A stretch of DNA of 64,000 bases from Agrobacterium tumefaciens (GCA_017744915.1 JAGIAH010000003.1:124001-188000); one strand, 5' to 3'; shown: positions 36,561 through 47,760, counted from the stretch's first letter. Translations and numbers: made by a program. The notes: generated by a model from the sequence alone, not told the origin.

Positions 36561-37049
36561 TCAATGCAGCGTCTCTTCCGGCATATCCGGCGTCGCCCAC
36601 ATTTTTTCAATGTTGTAGAAGGCGCGGATTTCCGGGCGGAACACATGAACGATGATATCGCCGGTATCGATCAGCACCCAGTCTCCGGTCTCCAGACCTT
36701 CGACGCGGGCGTTACCGAACCCTTCATCCTTCATATCTTTGAGAAGATGTTCGCAAATCGCCGAGACATGCCTGTTCGACCGCCCGGAGACCACAACCAT
36801 GTAGTCTGCAAGCGCCGATTTTCCGGCAATGTCGAGAGATACGATATCTTCAGCCTTGGAGTCCTCGAGGCTCGCGAGGACGGTGTCGAGGGCATGGCCG
36901 GCGGCATCGGCGCCACTGTCCTGGCCCTTCGGGATAGCAACAAATGCTCTTCCCTTGGCGTGTACTGTTGTCAGAGGTTTTCCTTTCCAAGAATGACAAA
37001 ACAGGCACTGCGCGACGCGACTCTCTGCGTCACACAATGAAGGTGGCAT
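36561..37049 (-). CDS. rsfS: ribosomal silencing factor RsfS
   Basis: Binds ribosomal protein L14 and blocks subunit joining when nutrients are scarce. The RsfS core is clear from about residue 53 (ALDTVLASLEDSKAEDIVSLDI in part, then GKSALADYMVVVSGRSNRHVSA, GDWVLIDTGDIIVHVF). The start is unsure: ATG 37049 gives 162 residues, longer than the usual 105-130; a CTG at 36974, reading (M)TTVHAKGR, has AAAGGA at good spacing and would give 137 residues. It sits between nadD and rlmH. Confidence 0.93.
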   Translation of the reverse strand: MPPSLCDAESRVAQCLFCHSWKGKPLTTVHAKGRAFVAIPKGQDSGADAAGHALDTVLASLEDSKAEDIVSLDIAGKSALADYMVVVSGRSNRHVSAICEHLLKDMKDEGFGNARVEGLETGDWVLIDTGDIIVHVFRPEIRAFYNIEKMWATPDMPEETLH

Positions 37050-37118
37050 CAAAGCATTAACTTTTCAAGATATGGAGCCTTCGACGGCCGCCCCATACAT
37101 CATTTGTGATCGGACGTG

Positions 37119-37742
37119 TCATTTGCGCCCGTTACGCAAGGCCGTGGAGCTGAGCGTCGAACGCGGGCCGTGAATGAAAACCCAGGCGGGTGCGCGTTTT
37201 TTCCACAGAACCCCCGCATCATCCTCGTCTATCCGCGCCTGACTGAAAGCCTGCGCCATGGTGGAGGAGAGATAAGACAGGGTCGAACCCGGACGATCGA
37301 TCACCGCGATCGGGAAAGTCTCGGCGATGGTTCGCCATTTCTGCCAGCGGTGAAAGCTCTTCAGATTGTCCGCCCCCATGATCCAGATGAAGCGCACATG
37401 CGGATTTTTTGCCTTCACCTTGGCGAGCGTATTGGCCGTATAGCTGATGCCTAGTGATTTTTCGAAGGCCGTGACCTTGATGCGCGGATCGTGAACCAGC
37501 TTTTCGCAGGCGGCGATGCGATCTTCGAGAGACGCCAGTTCCGAACGGCTTTTCAGCGGATTGCCCGGCGTGACCATCCACCAGAGCTGATCGAGACCCA
37601 GCCTACGCAGCGCAATTTCCGCCACGAGCGCATGGCCTGCATGCGGCGGATTGAAGGAGCCGCCGAAAAGCCCGACGACCATGCCGCGTTCCACATGCGG
37701 CATGGTGAGATAACGTCTGTCGAGGCGCTTATCGGCCGGCAA
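37119..37742 (-). CDS. nadD: nicotinate-nucleotide adenylyltransferase
   Basis: Makes nicotinate adenine dinucleotide in NAD synthesis. The nucleotidyltransferase motif GGSFNPPHAGHALVA and the C-terminal STALR motif (SSTALRNGRK) are present. The TTG start at 37740-37742 lies 4 nt after the proA stop; an ATG at 37701-37703 (MPHVERGMVVGLFGG) is an alternative that fits the domain boundary. Length 207 or 194 residues. The proA-nadD-rsfS-rlmH order is conserved in alphaproteobacteria. Confidence 0.94.
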   Translation of the reverse strand: MPADKRLDRRYLTMPHVERGMVVGLFGGSFNPPHAGHALVAEIALRRLGLDQLWWMVTPGNPLKSRSELASLEDRIAACEKLVHDPRIKVTAFEKSLGISYTANTLAKVKAKNPHVRFIWIMGADNLKSFHRWQKWRTIAETFPIAVIDRPGSTLSYLSSTMAQAFSQARIDEDDAGVLWKKRAPAWVFIHGPRSTLSSTALRNGRK

Positions 37743-37745
37743 ATA

Positions 37746-39024
37746 TCACGTCCGTGTCTGGCCGGTGCCATGCACCCGGTATTTGAACGAAGTGAGCTGC
37801 TCGACGCCAACCGGACCCCGCGCATGCATCTTGCCGGTGGCGATGCCGATTTCCGCGCCCATGCCGAATTCGCCACCATCGGCAAATTGCGTCGAGGCAT
37901 TGTGCAGCAGAATGGCCGAATCGAGTTCGTTGAAGAAACGCTCCACAACGGCCGGATTCTCGGCGATCACCGCCTCGGTATGGTTGGACGAATAGGTGTC
38001 GATATGATCGATCGCACCGGAAATGCCATCCACCACGGCGACCGAAATGATCGCATCGAGATATTCGGTGCGCCAGTCCTCCTCCGTCGCAATCTTCAGG
38101 CCGTCAACGACATCGCGAACCGCCTGAGAACCGCGCACTTCGCAACCCGCGTCAAGTAGGGCTTTCACGAGCGGCTCAAGATGCGTGGAAACGGCAGCGG
38201 CATCCACCAGCAGGGTTTCGGCTGCACCACAAATACCGGTGCGGCGCATCTTGGCATTAACGACGATACGTTTTGCCATGTCGAGATCAGCCGAGGTATC
38301 GACATAGATATGGCAGATGCCTTCCAGATGCGCGAAGACCGGCACGCGGGCTTCAGACTGCACCCGCGCCACCAGGCTCTTGCCGCCACGCGGCACGATC
38401 ACGTCTACCGTGCCGTTCAAGCCGCTGAGAAGCGCGCCGACGGCAGCGCGGTCGGTTACCGGCACCAGCTGAATGACATGCTCGGGGAGCCCGGCAATCT
38501 TCAGGCCCTCCACCAGGCAGGCATGAATGGCACGCGATGAATGTTGCGAATCCGAGCCGCCACGCAGGATCACGGCATTGCCGGCCTTGAGGCACAAAGC
38601 ACCGGCATCCGCCGTCACATTCGGGCGGCTTTCATAGATCACGCCGATGACGCCAAGCGGCGTGCGCACGCGCTCGATCTTCAGCCCGTTGGGACGATCC
38701 CAGGCGGCAATGACCTCGCCGACCGGATCAGGCAGCGCGGCAACCGAGCGGATGCCTTCGGCAATGCCGGCGATGCGCGCATCATTGAGTGTCAGCCTGT
38801 CCACGAAGGAAGCGGCAAGACCGGCGCTTTCCGCCGCCACCAGATCCTTGCGGTTGGCGGCAAGGATCGCCTCCTTCGAAGCCTCGATGGCGGAGGCCAT
38901 GGCAAGAAGCGCACGGTTCTTCTGGCCGGTGCCGGCAATGGACAACGGTCGCGAAGCAGCTTTCGCCTGAGCGCCGATGGTCATCATCAGCGCATCGATA
39001 TCATGGCTCTGCTTCACGGCCTGT

Positions 39025-39032
<8 letters not shown>
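37746..39032 (-). CDS. proA: gamma-glutamyl phosphate reductase
   Basis: Second step of proline synthesis: reduces glutamyl-5-phosphate to the semialdehyde with NADPH. The 428-residue aldehyde-dehydrogenase-fold protein has the catalytic Cys in [15 protein letters not shown] and conserved [18 protein letters not shown]-type sequence ([11 protein letters not shown]). ATG at 39030-39032 is chosen because GAGG precedes it at proper distance; another ATG is at 39041. The start overlaps the 3' end of proB by 8 nt, so kinase and reductase are coupled, consistent with channelling of the labile intermediate. Confidence 0.96.
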
Positions 39033-41357
<2,325 letters not shown>

Positions 41358-41391
41358 TCAAAGACTATCGTGCGGGAAGCCCGTGCGCGAG

Positions 41392-41425
41392 ACAAGGCCG
41401 GTTTGGATCAAACCGGCCTTGTTTT
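41392..41425. terminator. strong hairpin between the GNAT pair and obgE
   Basis: Perfect 13-bp inverted repeat ACAAGGCCGGTTT (41392-41404) / AAACCGGCCTTGT (41410-41422), 5-nt loop, followed by TTT on the plus strand and preceded by none on the minus side. It lies between minus-strand genes and probably ends the GNAT transcript, though the T-run faces the other direction. Confidence 0.65.
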
Positions 41426-41430
41426 GATTG

Positions 41431-42021
41431 TCAGCGATGTGGCGGAATGAAATCCTCAGCCGTGATCACCGTATCGATATGCGCCACCATGGCGGCGCGC
41501 GCCGTGGCGTAAATCTGGTGGCAACCGGTCACCCGGAAGCCGAGTTTCTCCTGCACACGCAGCGAAGCGGGATTATCCGCAAACACGCCGGAATGAAGGG
41601 TTACCCCCGGCATGCGGCGGAAGAACCGCTCCACCACGCCGGCCACCGCCTCGGTCATGTAACCCTTGCCCCAGTAGAAGCGGTTCAGCCAGTAGCCAAG
41701 ATTCCACTCGCCATGCCGCAATTCCACCGAGACGACACCGATCAGGGTATCGTCGCCACTGGTAATGGCGAAATCCCAGTCGGGCAGGGTGCCGGAGGTG
41801 CGCAAGACCAGCCATTCCAGCGCATCCTGCTTGTGATAGGGCGCGGGAACGCGGGCCAGCATCCTGGTCACGGCGAAATCACCAAGCGATTCCGCGATGC
41901 TGCCGGCATCGGAAAGCCGCTGCGGCCGCAGCACCAGACGCCGCGTCTCGATGACGGGGCAGGGGCCGGGCGGCGCCGTGGTGGTGGCCGTCCGGCGACG
42001 GGTCAGTTCGAGCGCGCTCAT
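41431..42021 (-). CDS. GNAT-family N-acetyltransferase (RimJ/RimL-like)
   Basis: A 196-residue acetyltransferase. Core motifs: RLVLRPQRLSDAGS near residue 25, GYWLNRFYWGKGYMTEAV (acetyl-CoA binding motif A, GKGYMTEA), and NPASLRVQEKLGFRVTG (motif B). This pattern is of the RimJ/RimL/ribosomal-protein-Ser type. The start ATG at 42019-42021 overlaps the stop of the paralogous upstream gene by 4 nt. The substrate is unknown; ribosomal protein acetylation is plausible given rplU-rpmA upstream and obgE downstream. Confidence 0.88.
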   Translation of the reverse strand: MSALELTRRRTATTTAPPGPCPVIETRRLVLRPQRLSDAGSIAESLGDFAVTRMLARVPAPYHKQDALEWLVLRTSGTLPDWDFAITSGDDTLIGVVSVELRHGEWNLGYWLNRFYWGKGYMTEAVAGVVERFFRRMPGVTLHSGVFADNPASLRVQEKLGFRVTGCHQIYATARAAMVAHIDTVITAEDFIPPHR

Positions 42022-42650
42022 CCCATATCCCCCCAGCTCTTCAGCGAAACCCAGGTCTTGCGATCCAGCCGGTACCATTCGACCGGCACCATGCCGCCGA
42101 GCGCCAGCGAACCGACCATGCCGGAGCCCTGGAACTGGAAACCGCATTTCTGAATGACGCGGCGCGACGCGATGTTGGTGACCCGGCAACGGGCATCGAT
42201 CTGGTCGATTTCACGCGTGCGGAAAGCCATGTCGATCAGCGCATGCGCCGCTTCGGTCATGTAGCCGCGGTTCCAGTAGGGTTCCCCCAGCCAGTAACCG
42301 ATCTCCAGCGTCTTTTCGTCTTCCTGGGGTTCGAGCGCGCAGCAGCCTAGAAACTCGCCATTGTCCATGCGGGTAATCGCATAGACGCACTTGCCAATCT
42401 CGCCAGCTTTGGAGCGTCGCACAAAATCCGCGGCGTCTTTCGCCGTGTAGGGGTGCGGCATACGCGACACCATGGTCGCGATATTGGCATTGTTGGCAAG
42501 ATGGGCAAGGGCGTCGATGTCTTCTTCGTGAGGCTTGCGCAAAACCAGCCTCTGCGACAGTAAAACGGGGCAATCGCTCCTCGACCGATCGGGCCTCGGC
42601 CGCTCTTCGGGTGACCGTAATTGGTCAACCCTCAACAATTCAGCTTGCAT
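42018..42650 (-). CDS. GNAT-family N-acetyltransferase (RimJ/RimL-like)
   Basis: A 210-residue acetyltransferase paralogous to the next gene. Motifs: RLVLRKPHEEDIDALAHLA, GYWLGEPYWNRGYMTEAA (motif A NRGYMTEA) and NIASRRVIQKCGFQFQG (motif B). The first about 28 residues are extra, Arg/Pro rich and without a known fold (RSPEERPRPDRSRSD). It is separated from rpmA upstream by a terminator, so it may have its own promoter in 42651-42781. Substrate unknown. Confidence 0.88.
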   Translation of the reverse strand: MQAELLRVDQLRSPEERPRPDRSRSDCPVLLSQRLVLRKPHEEDIDALAHLANNANIATMVSRMPHPYTAKDAADFVRRSKAGEIGKCVYAITRMDNGEFLGCCALEPQEDEKTLEIGYWLGEPYWNRGYMTEAAHALIDMAFRTREIDQIDARCRVTNIASRRVIQKCGFQFQGSGMVGSLALGGMVPVEWYRLDRKTWVSLKSWGDMG

Positions 42651-42673
42651 GGTTCAGTCCCTCCTTGGGGGTA

Positions 42674-42709
42674 AAGAAAAAGGGGAGTTGGGTGGTGCCC
42701 CATCTCCCC
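42674..42709 (-). terminator. intrinsic terminator of rplU-rpmA
   Basis: Stem GGGGAG-T-TGGG / CCCA-T-CTCCCC (42682-42709) with one internal mismatch; on the minus strand it is followed by TTTTTCTTT (42674-42681 complement). Placed 70 nt after the rpmA stop. Confidence 0.82.
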
Positions 42710-42781
42710 TGTTTTCTTGACTGAACCTGATACGTCTCAGCCGGGTCGATGGGACACCGGCTGCATATGACGCTTACCGGC

Positions 42782-43051
42782 TTATTCTGCGGCTTCCGCT
42801 TTCGGAGCCACGGATACGAATACGCGGCCGTTGGCCTTCGTACGGAAGTTCACGTTACCTGCGGTCAGTGCGAAAATCGTGTGGTCCTTGCCGATGCCAA
42901 CATTGGCGCCCGGATGCCACTGCGTGCCGCGCTGACGCAGAATAATGTTGCCTGGAATGACAGCTTCGCCGCCGAACTTCTTTACGCCAAGGCGCTTGGA
43001 TTCGGAATCGCGACCGTTACGCGAGGAACCGCCAGCTTTTTTGTGTGCCAT
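42782..43051 (-). CDS. rpmA: 50S ribosomal protein L27
   Basis: Ribosomal protein of 89 residues near the peptidyl-transferase centre. It begins [20 protein letters not shown], the canonical L27 start without the cleavable N-terminal extension of Firmicutes, and continues [23 protein letters not shown] (in part). AGGAG precedes the ATG. It follows rplU by 40 nt as in nearly all bacteria. Confidence 0.98.
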
Positions 43052-43091
43052 TGGAGTTCTCCTTTAAACCTTGTTTCCCGTGTCGCGCCGA

Positions 43092-43406
43092 TCAGGCAGC
43101 AACGATGTCCGTGATGCGGACGACAGTGTGATGCTGACGATGGCCGCGCGAACGCTTGGAGTTCTGACGACGACGCTTCTTGAAGGCGATGACCTTCTTG
43201 CCGCGATTGTGCTCGACAACTTCAGCCTTGACGATGGCGCCCTTGACGAAGGGAGCACCGATCTTGGCGTCGGCGCCTTCGCCAACAACGAGAACTTCGG
43301 TGAATTCTACAGTTGCGCCTGCCTCTGCTTCCAGCTTTTCGATGGTCAGCACGGCGTCGGCCGCTACGCGGTACTGCTTACCGCCGGTCTTGATGACTGC
43401 GAACAT
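43092..43406 (-). CDS. rplU: 50S ribosomal protein L21
   Basis: Ribosomal protein of 104 residues binding 23S rRNA. It begins [20 protein letters not shown] and carries the conserved [21 protein letters not shown] region ([17 protein letters not shown]). It is the first gene of the rplU-rpmA operon. A few other rhizobial L21 proteins carry long acidic tails; this one does not. Confidence 0.98.
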   Translation of the reverse strand: MFAVIKTGGKQYRVAADAVLTIEKLEAEAGATVEFTEVLVVGEGADAKIGAPFVKGAIVKAEVVEHNRGKKVIAFKKRRRQNSKRSRGHRQHHTVVRITDIVAA

Positions 43407-43739
43407 TGTTTATCCTTTCATGTTCGTTCCGGCTCTGCCCGCAAATGCAAGCTGGCCGTCTTTTTATCAGTCGGAATTTGGTAGAAACCCGTCGGGACGG
43501 AATGTCCCTTTGAATATCTGCCGGTGAAGCCGCCTTTTTAAGGGGCGGAATAAACGGAAGGCGCACTACGCCATCAATTTGGGTGCCGATTACGCGAGAC
43601 GCCCGTTTATGTCAAGATGACGACGGCTTGAAAAGTAACTGTAACGCCAAGAATTTCATGCTTTTTCGGCGGCTGAAGCAGACGGGTCTCGAAATTTGCC
43701 CCGCAAGTGTTTATATGGGCCTTCCAACAAGGAGCAGAA
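43407..43739. other. 333-bp divergent promoter region of rplU and the small metallopeptidase gene
   Basis: No gene is seen. It should hold the rplU-rpmA promoter and 5' leader and the promoter of the plus-strand metallopeptidase. A short dyad CCGCC-N9-GGCGG (43530-43548) with an A/T loop lies in the rplU leader; it is better paired as plus-strand RNA, so I do not call it an L21 leader element. Confidence 0.55.
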
Positions 43740-44180
43740 ATGGCCCGCATAGACCAGACCGACGATTGGCGGGACCGCCATGCGCCGACACTTTCCGCCT
43801 TCGAGTCGCTTGCGATCGAGGCATATGGCCACCTGCCGGAAGAATTTCGCGCATTGACGAAGGATCTCATCATCGAGATCGCCGATTTTCCGACCGATGA
43901 CGTCTTCGAGGACATGGCACTCGAAACACCCTTCGATCTTCTCGGTCTCTTCGAAGGGCGCGGCATCTCCGAACGTTTCACCATGGAAACGGGTGAGATG
44001 GTGAACCGCATCACACTCTATCGCCGTCCCATTCTCGACTATTGGGCCGAGAACGAGGAAACGCTGGGCGACATCATCACCCACGTCCTCATCCATGAAA
44101 TCGGCCACCATTTCGGCTTGTCGGACGATGACATGGAGCGGATCGAGGAAAGTGCCGACGAGGCCGCCACCGATCGCTGA
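43740..44180 (+). CDS. small zinc metallopeptidase (zincin-like, HExxH)
   Basis: A 146-residue cytoplasmic protein with HEIGHHFGLSDDDMERIE, the HExxH zinc site and downstream Asp/Glu of the minimal metallopeptidase (zincin-like) family found widely in alphaproteobacteria and actinobacteria. Preceding segments (LPEEFRALTKDLIIEIADFP, LLGLFEGRG) match the family layout. ATG at 43740 follows AAGGAG. Substrate unknown. It is isolated between divergent rplU and convergent small gene. Confidence 0.88.
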   Translation: MARIDQTDDWRDRHAPTLSAFESLAIEAYGHLPEEFRALTKDLIIEIADFPTDDVFEDMALETPFDLLGLFEGRGISERFTMETGEMVNRITLYRRPILDYWAENEETLGDIITHVLIHEIGHHFGLSDDDMERIEESADEAATDR

Positions 44181-44198
44181 TCAGGTGGCGGCTGTCTC

Positions 44199-44405
44199 TC
44201 ATTGCTCTCCGAGCTTCATGTCCGGATGATATTCCTTGCCTTCGACCACCTTGGTCACGGCCTGGCCGCAATGCATGACGCCGCTTGCGGCGTTGAAGGC
44301 ATAGCTGGGTGAGCCGGCAAGCTCCCAACCCTTGTTCAGGGCTTCGGTGACCCGGTGACAGAATTTCGCGTCGTCCGGACCCGTGATGAAACGATAGACC
44401 TTCAC
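44199..44405 (-). CDS. DUF1737 domain protein
   Basis: A 68-residue protein beginning MKVYRFITGPDDAKFCHRVTEALNKGW (in part), typical of DUF1737, a small alpha/beta domain with no known function. The start ATG overlaps the stop codon of the CitE-like lyase by 4 nt, so the two are translationally coupled. The pairing suggests a functional link with the lyase; nature unknown. It ends 18 nt before the convergent metallopeptidase stop. Confidence 0.85.
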   Translation of the reverse strand: MKVYRFITGPDDAKFCHRVTEALNKGWELAGSPSYAFNAASGVMHCGQAVTKVVEGKEYHPDMKLGEQ

Positions 44406-45286
44406 GTCTGTTTTGCCTTTCTTTGTTCGATGGTATCGGCCATGGCGACCAGCCTTTCGGCCTCAACCACATGCAGCCGTTCAATCATGCGACCGTTCAT
44501 GTTGATGACGTTCAATTCCACAGATTCCGGTTTTGCGAAAGCGGCAATGATCTCGCGCGCTTCCGCAACCGCCGCCTCATCCGGGCCGAAGTGCCGGTTG
44601 GCCGCTTCGATCTGAGCCGGATGGATCAGCATCTTGCCATCGAAGCCCATGGCGCGCCCCTGTTCGCATTCGGCTTCAAAAGCCTCGATATCGCGAAAAT
44701 CATTCGAGACGCTGTCAATGACATCGAGCCCATAAGCCCGTGCGGCAAGAACCACCTGCATCATCCACGGCACAAGATAGGTGCGGCCGGGAAGGCGCGG
44801 AACCCGCGTTTCCTTGCGAAGATCGTTGAGCCCGATGACGAAAGCGGCAAGCCGGGCATTCGGCGTATGGGCCGCGTCGGCAATCGAGGCGGCGTTGAGG
44901 ACACCAAGCGGCGTTTCGATCATCGCCCAGATTTTCAGGTGCTCGGGCGCATCCGCCTCAGCCAGAAGATCGGCTACCTCATGAATGTCGGAAGGCTGCT
45001 CCACCTTCGGCAGCAGCACCGCATCCGGCCGGCAGGAAAGCACGAGCTGCAGGTCCGCCTTTCCATCCGGCGTCGAAAGTGGATTGATGCGGATAATGGT
45101 TTCCCGTCCGTCGAAAGACGGACCTGAGAACAGTTTTTCCAGATTGTCCCGCGCCTTGCCCTTCATATCGGGCGCAACCGAATCCTCGAGATCGAGGATC
45201 ACACCATCACAGTCGAGCTCCCGGATTTTTTCGAGTGCCCGGACATTGATGGCCGGAACTGACAGCAACGAACGACGTGGTCTCAC
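44402..45286 (-). CDS. HpcH/HpaI aldolase / CitE-like CoA-ester lyase
   Basis: A 294-residue TIM-barrel protein of the citrate-lyase beta-like family: RRSLLSVPAINVRALEK at the N-terminus, metal-binding ILDLEDSVAPDMKGKAR, RINPLSTP, IWAMIETPLG and GFDGKMLIHPAQIEAAN. Related enzymes cleave malyl-CoA, citramalyl-CoA or beta-hydroxyacyl-CoA esters; no alpha or gamma citrate lyase subunits are present, so it is not citrate lyase itself. A TGTCA-N8-TGACA dyad lies in its upstream region. Coupled to the DUF1737 gene. Confidence 0.9.
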   Translation of the reverse strand: MRPRRSLLSVPAINVRALEKIRELDCDGVILDLEDSVAPDMKGKARDNLEKLFSGPSFDGRETIIRINPLSTPDGKADLQLVLSCRPDAVLLPKVEQPSDIHEVADLLAEADAPEHLKIWAMIETPLGVLNAASIADAAHTPNARLAAFVIGLNDLRKETRVPRLPGRTYLVPWMMQVVLAARAYGLDVIDSVSNDFRDIEAFEAECEQGRAMGFDGKMLIHPAQIEAANRHFGPDEAAVAEAREIIAAFAKPESVELNVINMNGRMIERLHVVEAERLVAMADTIEQRKAKQT

Positions 45287-45323
45287 GGAAATATTTTCGG
45301 AAAAATTGACGATGCCGCACTTG

Positions 45324-45341
45324 TGTCAAGCTTTTGTGACA
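45324..45341. promoter_or_regulatory. candidate operator dyad in the citE-like / small membrane protein spacer
   Basis: TGTCA (45324-45328) and TGACA (45337-45341) form an inverted repeat with an 8-nt spacer in a 137-bp divergent region. It could bind a dimeric regulator serving either gene. No regulator gene is adjacent; the role is inferred. Confidence 0.3.
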
Positions 45342-45423
45342 TCTGCAAGCTGACAATCCACTGAATCCTCTTGCAAGCCGGAAGAAGAAGGCCCACATTC
45401 GTCTGGATAGAAAGGTTTGGATC

Positions 45424-45654
45424 ATGCAAGGCATACGTTCGTTTTTCATCGCCGCATCCGGCATTGCCATTCTGGCGATGGTTGCTCTTTTCACCGCGTC
45501 GCTGACAGTGGCATTTATCGGTGTGCTCGCAGTTCTGAGTGCTGCCCGCCTGCTTACCGCGCGTCTGAAGCCGGCCCCAATTCCGGTCAAGCCCCGTAAC
45601 CAGCGCGACATGCGCGTCTGGAACGACGGCAAGGGCACGATTATCGATCTCTGA
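45424..45654 (+). CDS. small membrane protein of unknown function
   Basis: A 76-residue protein with a hydrophobic stretch of about 36 residues (FFIAASGIAILAMVALF, SLTVAFIGVLAVLSAARLL), likely one long or two short transmembrane helices, and a soluble tail RNQRDMRVWNDGKGTIIDL. Sequence composition and AGAAAGG before the ATG support a real gene. I do not recognise a family; the conserved-looking VWNDGKGTIIDL end is notable. It sits 170 nt upstream of leuD with which it may share transcription. Confidence 0.7.
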   Translation: MQGIRSFFIAASGIAILAMVALFTASLTVAFIGVLAVLSAARLLTARLKPAPIPVKPRNQRDMRVWNDGKGTIIDL

Positions 45655-45762
45655 GGTCGGTTTAATCCGGTCAGGATGCGACAACACCCAACGAGGCGTA
45701 CCGAAGAACGCGGGTTTGCGCTTCTAAAGCGCCGAGTTTTGCAGTATTTCCCAGCAGAGAAC

Positions 45763-45794
45763 ATCCGGCAGGCTTTTGTTAGTGCCGGATTTTG
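45763..45794 (+). promoter_or_regulatory. attenuator-like hairpin in the leuD leader
   Basis: Perfect 8-bp stem ATCCGGCA (45763-45770) / TGCCGGAT (45783-45790), 12-nt loop, followed immediately by TTTTG, ending about 27 nt before the leuD ATG. It resembles an intrinsic terminator placed in a leader. A second small dyad GCGCTT/AAAGCGC lies upstream (45718-45732). Confidence 0.45.
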
Positions 45795-45820
45795 TTCAAG
45801 GGAAACACGGGAAGCGACAG

Positions 45821-46426
45821 ATGGAAAAATTCACCAAGCTGACGGGCGTCGCCGCGCCCATGCCGGTCGTCAATATCGACACCGATATGATCATTCCGAA
45901 AGATTATCTGAAGACCATCAAGCGCACCGGTCTTGGCAAAGGCCTTTTCGCCGAGTCCCGTTATCTCGAAGACGGTTCACCCAATCCCGATTTCGTGCTG
46001 AACAAGCCCGCCTACCAGAACGCCCAGATTCTCGTTGCCGGTGACAATTTCGGCTGCGGCTCCTCGCGCGAACATGCACCATGGGCACTGCTCGATTTCG
46101 GCATCCGCTGCGTCATCTCCACCAGCTTCGCCGACATCTTCTACAATAACTGTTTCAAGAACGGCATCCTGCCGGTCGTCGTTAGCCCCGAGAACCTCGA
46201 AAAGCTGCTTGACGACGCCTCACGCGGATCGAACGCGGTTCTCTCCGTCGATCTGGAGCGCCAGGAAATCAGCGGCCCCGATGGCGGTACGATCACCTTC
46301 GAGATCGATGAATTCAAGCGTCACTGCATGCTGAACGGCCTCGATGATATCGGCCTGACGCTGGAACATGCCGGCGCCATAGACACGTTTGAAAAGGCGA
46401 ACGCCTCGGTCCGCCCCTGGGCCTGA
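45821..46426 (+). CDS. leuD: 3-isopropylmalate dehydratase small subunit
   Basis: With LeuC isomerises 2-isopropylmalate to 3-isopropylmalate in leucine synthesis. The 201-residue swivel domain begins [27 protein letters not shown] and contains [17 protein letters not shown], the substrate-recognition loop of LeuD. ATG 45821 is preferred over an upstream frame start at 45776. leuC is not in the window, and leuB follows 220 nt downstream behind a terminator, so these leucine genes are probably separate units. Confidence 0.96.
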   Translation: MEKFTKLTGVAAPMPVVNIDTDMIIPKDYLKTIKRTGLGKGLFAESRYLEDGSPNPDFVLNKPAYQNAQILVAGDNFGCGSSREHAPWALLDFGIRCVISTSFADIFYNNCFKNGILPVVVSPENLEKLLDDASRGSNAVLSVDLERQEISGPDGGTITFEIDEFKRHCMLNGLDDIGLTLEHAGAIDTFEKANASVRPWA

Positions 46427-46443
46427 CTACATTTCCGCTCTTC

Positions 46444-46486
46444 AAAAAAGCCGATCCCGTACCAAACCGTACCGGATCGGCTTTTG
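46444..46486 (+). terminator. intrinsic terminator after leuD
   Basis: AAAAGCCGATCC (46446-46457) / GGATCGGCTTTT (46474-46485), 12-bp perfect stem with a 16-nt loop that itself repeats CGTACC; T-rich on exit. Works best on the plus strand. Confidence 0.85.
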
Positions 46487-46647
46487 CTTTGCTTGAAAAG
46501 CCCTTGAGGCGGAGATAAGAAGCCCCCGATCCCGTCCGGCAGCAATACGACTTGGCATGCGCAGGACGGAACGAGTTTGACGCCGCGCTCGCCGCCATTG
46601 AAAACCCTTCAGGATGTTTTCCGGCGCGCCGCCCAAGGAGGGTTCTC

Positions 46648-47760
46648 ATGACAGTCCGTTCGCTTTTCCTGCTGCCCGGTGATGGTATCGGCCCGGAAGC
46701 CATGGCCGAGGTCCGCAAGCTGATCGATTATATGAACAGCGCGCACAATGCCGGCTTCACCGTTTCGGAAGGCCTCGTCGGCGGTTCGGCCTATGACGCC
46801 CACGGCGTCGCGATTTCCGATGCAGACATGGAAAAGGCGCTTGCCGCCGATGCGATCCTGTTCGGTGCCGTCGGCGGTCCGAAATGGGATGGCGTGCCCT
46901 ATGAGCATCGCCCGGAAGCCGGCCTGCTTCGTCTGCGCAAGGATCTCGAACTTTTCGCCAATCTGCGTCCTGCCATCTGCTATCCGGCACTTGCCGCAGC
47001 CTCCTCGCTGAAGCCGGAACTGGTCGAAGGTCTCGACATCCTCATCGTCCGCGAACTGACGGGCGGTGTTTATTTCGGTGAGCCGAAGCAGATCATCGAT
47101 CTCGGCAACGGCCAGAAGCGCGGTATCGACACGCAGATCTATGACACCTTCGAAATCGAGCGCATCGCCAGCGTCGCCTTCGAACTGGCCCGCACGCGTG
47201 ACAACCGCGTCTGCTCGATGGAAAAGCGCAATGTCATGAAGTCGGGCGTGTTGTGGAACCAGGTTGTCACCGAAACCCACGCTGCGAAATACAAGGATGT
47301 TCAGCTGGAGCATATGCTGGCGGATGCCGGCGGCATGCAGCTGGTGCGCAAGCCCAAGCAGTTCGACGTCATCGTGACCGACAACCTGTTCGGCGACATG
47401 CTGTCCGACGTGGCCGCCATGCTGACAGGCTCACTCGGTATGCTGCCGTCTGCCTCGCTCGGTGCACCTGATGCCAAGACCGGCAAGCGCAAGGCCATGT
47501 ATGAGCCGGTGCACGGTTCGGCCCCCGATATTGCCGGCAAGGGCATTGCCAACCCGATCGCCATGATCGCGTCCTTCGCCATGTGCCTGCGCTACTCTTT
47601 CAACATGGTGGATGAAGCCACCAAGCTCGAAGCAGCAATCGCCAACGTATTGGACAAGGGCATCCGCACCGCCGACATCATGGCCGATGGTTGCCGTCAG
47701 GTCGCCACCTCTGAAATGGGTGATGCGGTTCTCGCCGAATTCAAGGCGCTTTCGGCGTAA
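46648..47760 (+). CDS. leuB: 3-isopropylmalate dehydrogenase
   Basis: NAD-dependent oxidative decarboxylation of 3-isopropylmalate to 2-oxoisocaproate. The 370-residue product begins [19 protein letters not shown] and has [23 protein letters not shown] (in part) and [14 protein letters not shown], the substrate and NAD regions of the LeuB/Icd family. ATG at 46648 follows AAGGAGG; the longer frame from 46552 is unlikely. Its 3' end overlaps the convergent cytochrome peroxidase gene by 20 nt. Confidence 0.97.
   Translation: MTVRSLFLLPGDGIGPEAMAEVRKLIDYMNSAHNAGFTVSEGLVGGSAYDAHGVAISDADMEKALAADAILFGAVGGPKWDGVPYEHRPEAGLLRLRKDLELFANLRPAICYPALAAASSLKPELVEGLDILIVRELTGGVYFGEPKQIIDLGNGQKRGIDTQIYDTFEIERIASVAFELARTRDNRVCSMEKRNVMKSGVLWNQVVTETHAAKYKDVQLEHMLADAGGMQLVRKPKQFDVIVTDNLFGDMLSDVAAMLTGSLGMLPSASLGAPDAKTGKRKAMYEPVHGSAPDIAGKGIANPIAMIASFAMCLRYSFNMVDEATKLEAAIANVLDKGIRTADIMADGCRQVATSEMGDAVLAEFKALSA

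Noticed and set aside
43407-43560. L21 leader (autoregulatory RNA) upstream of rplU
   Set aside because: The only dyad pairs better as plus-strand RNA than as the rplU transcript, so there is no support.
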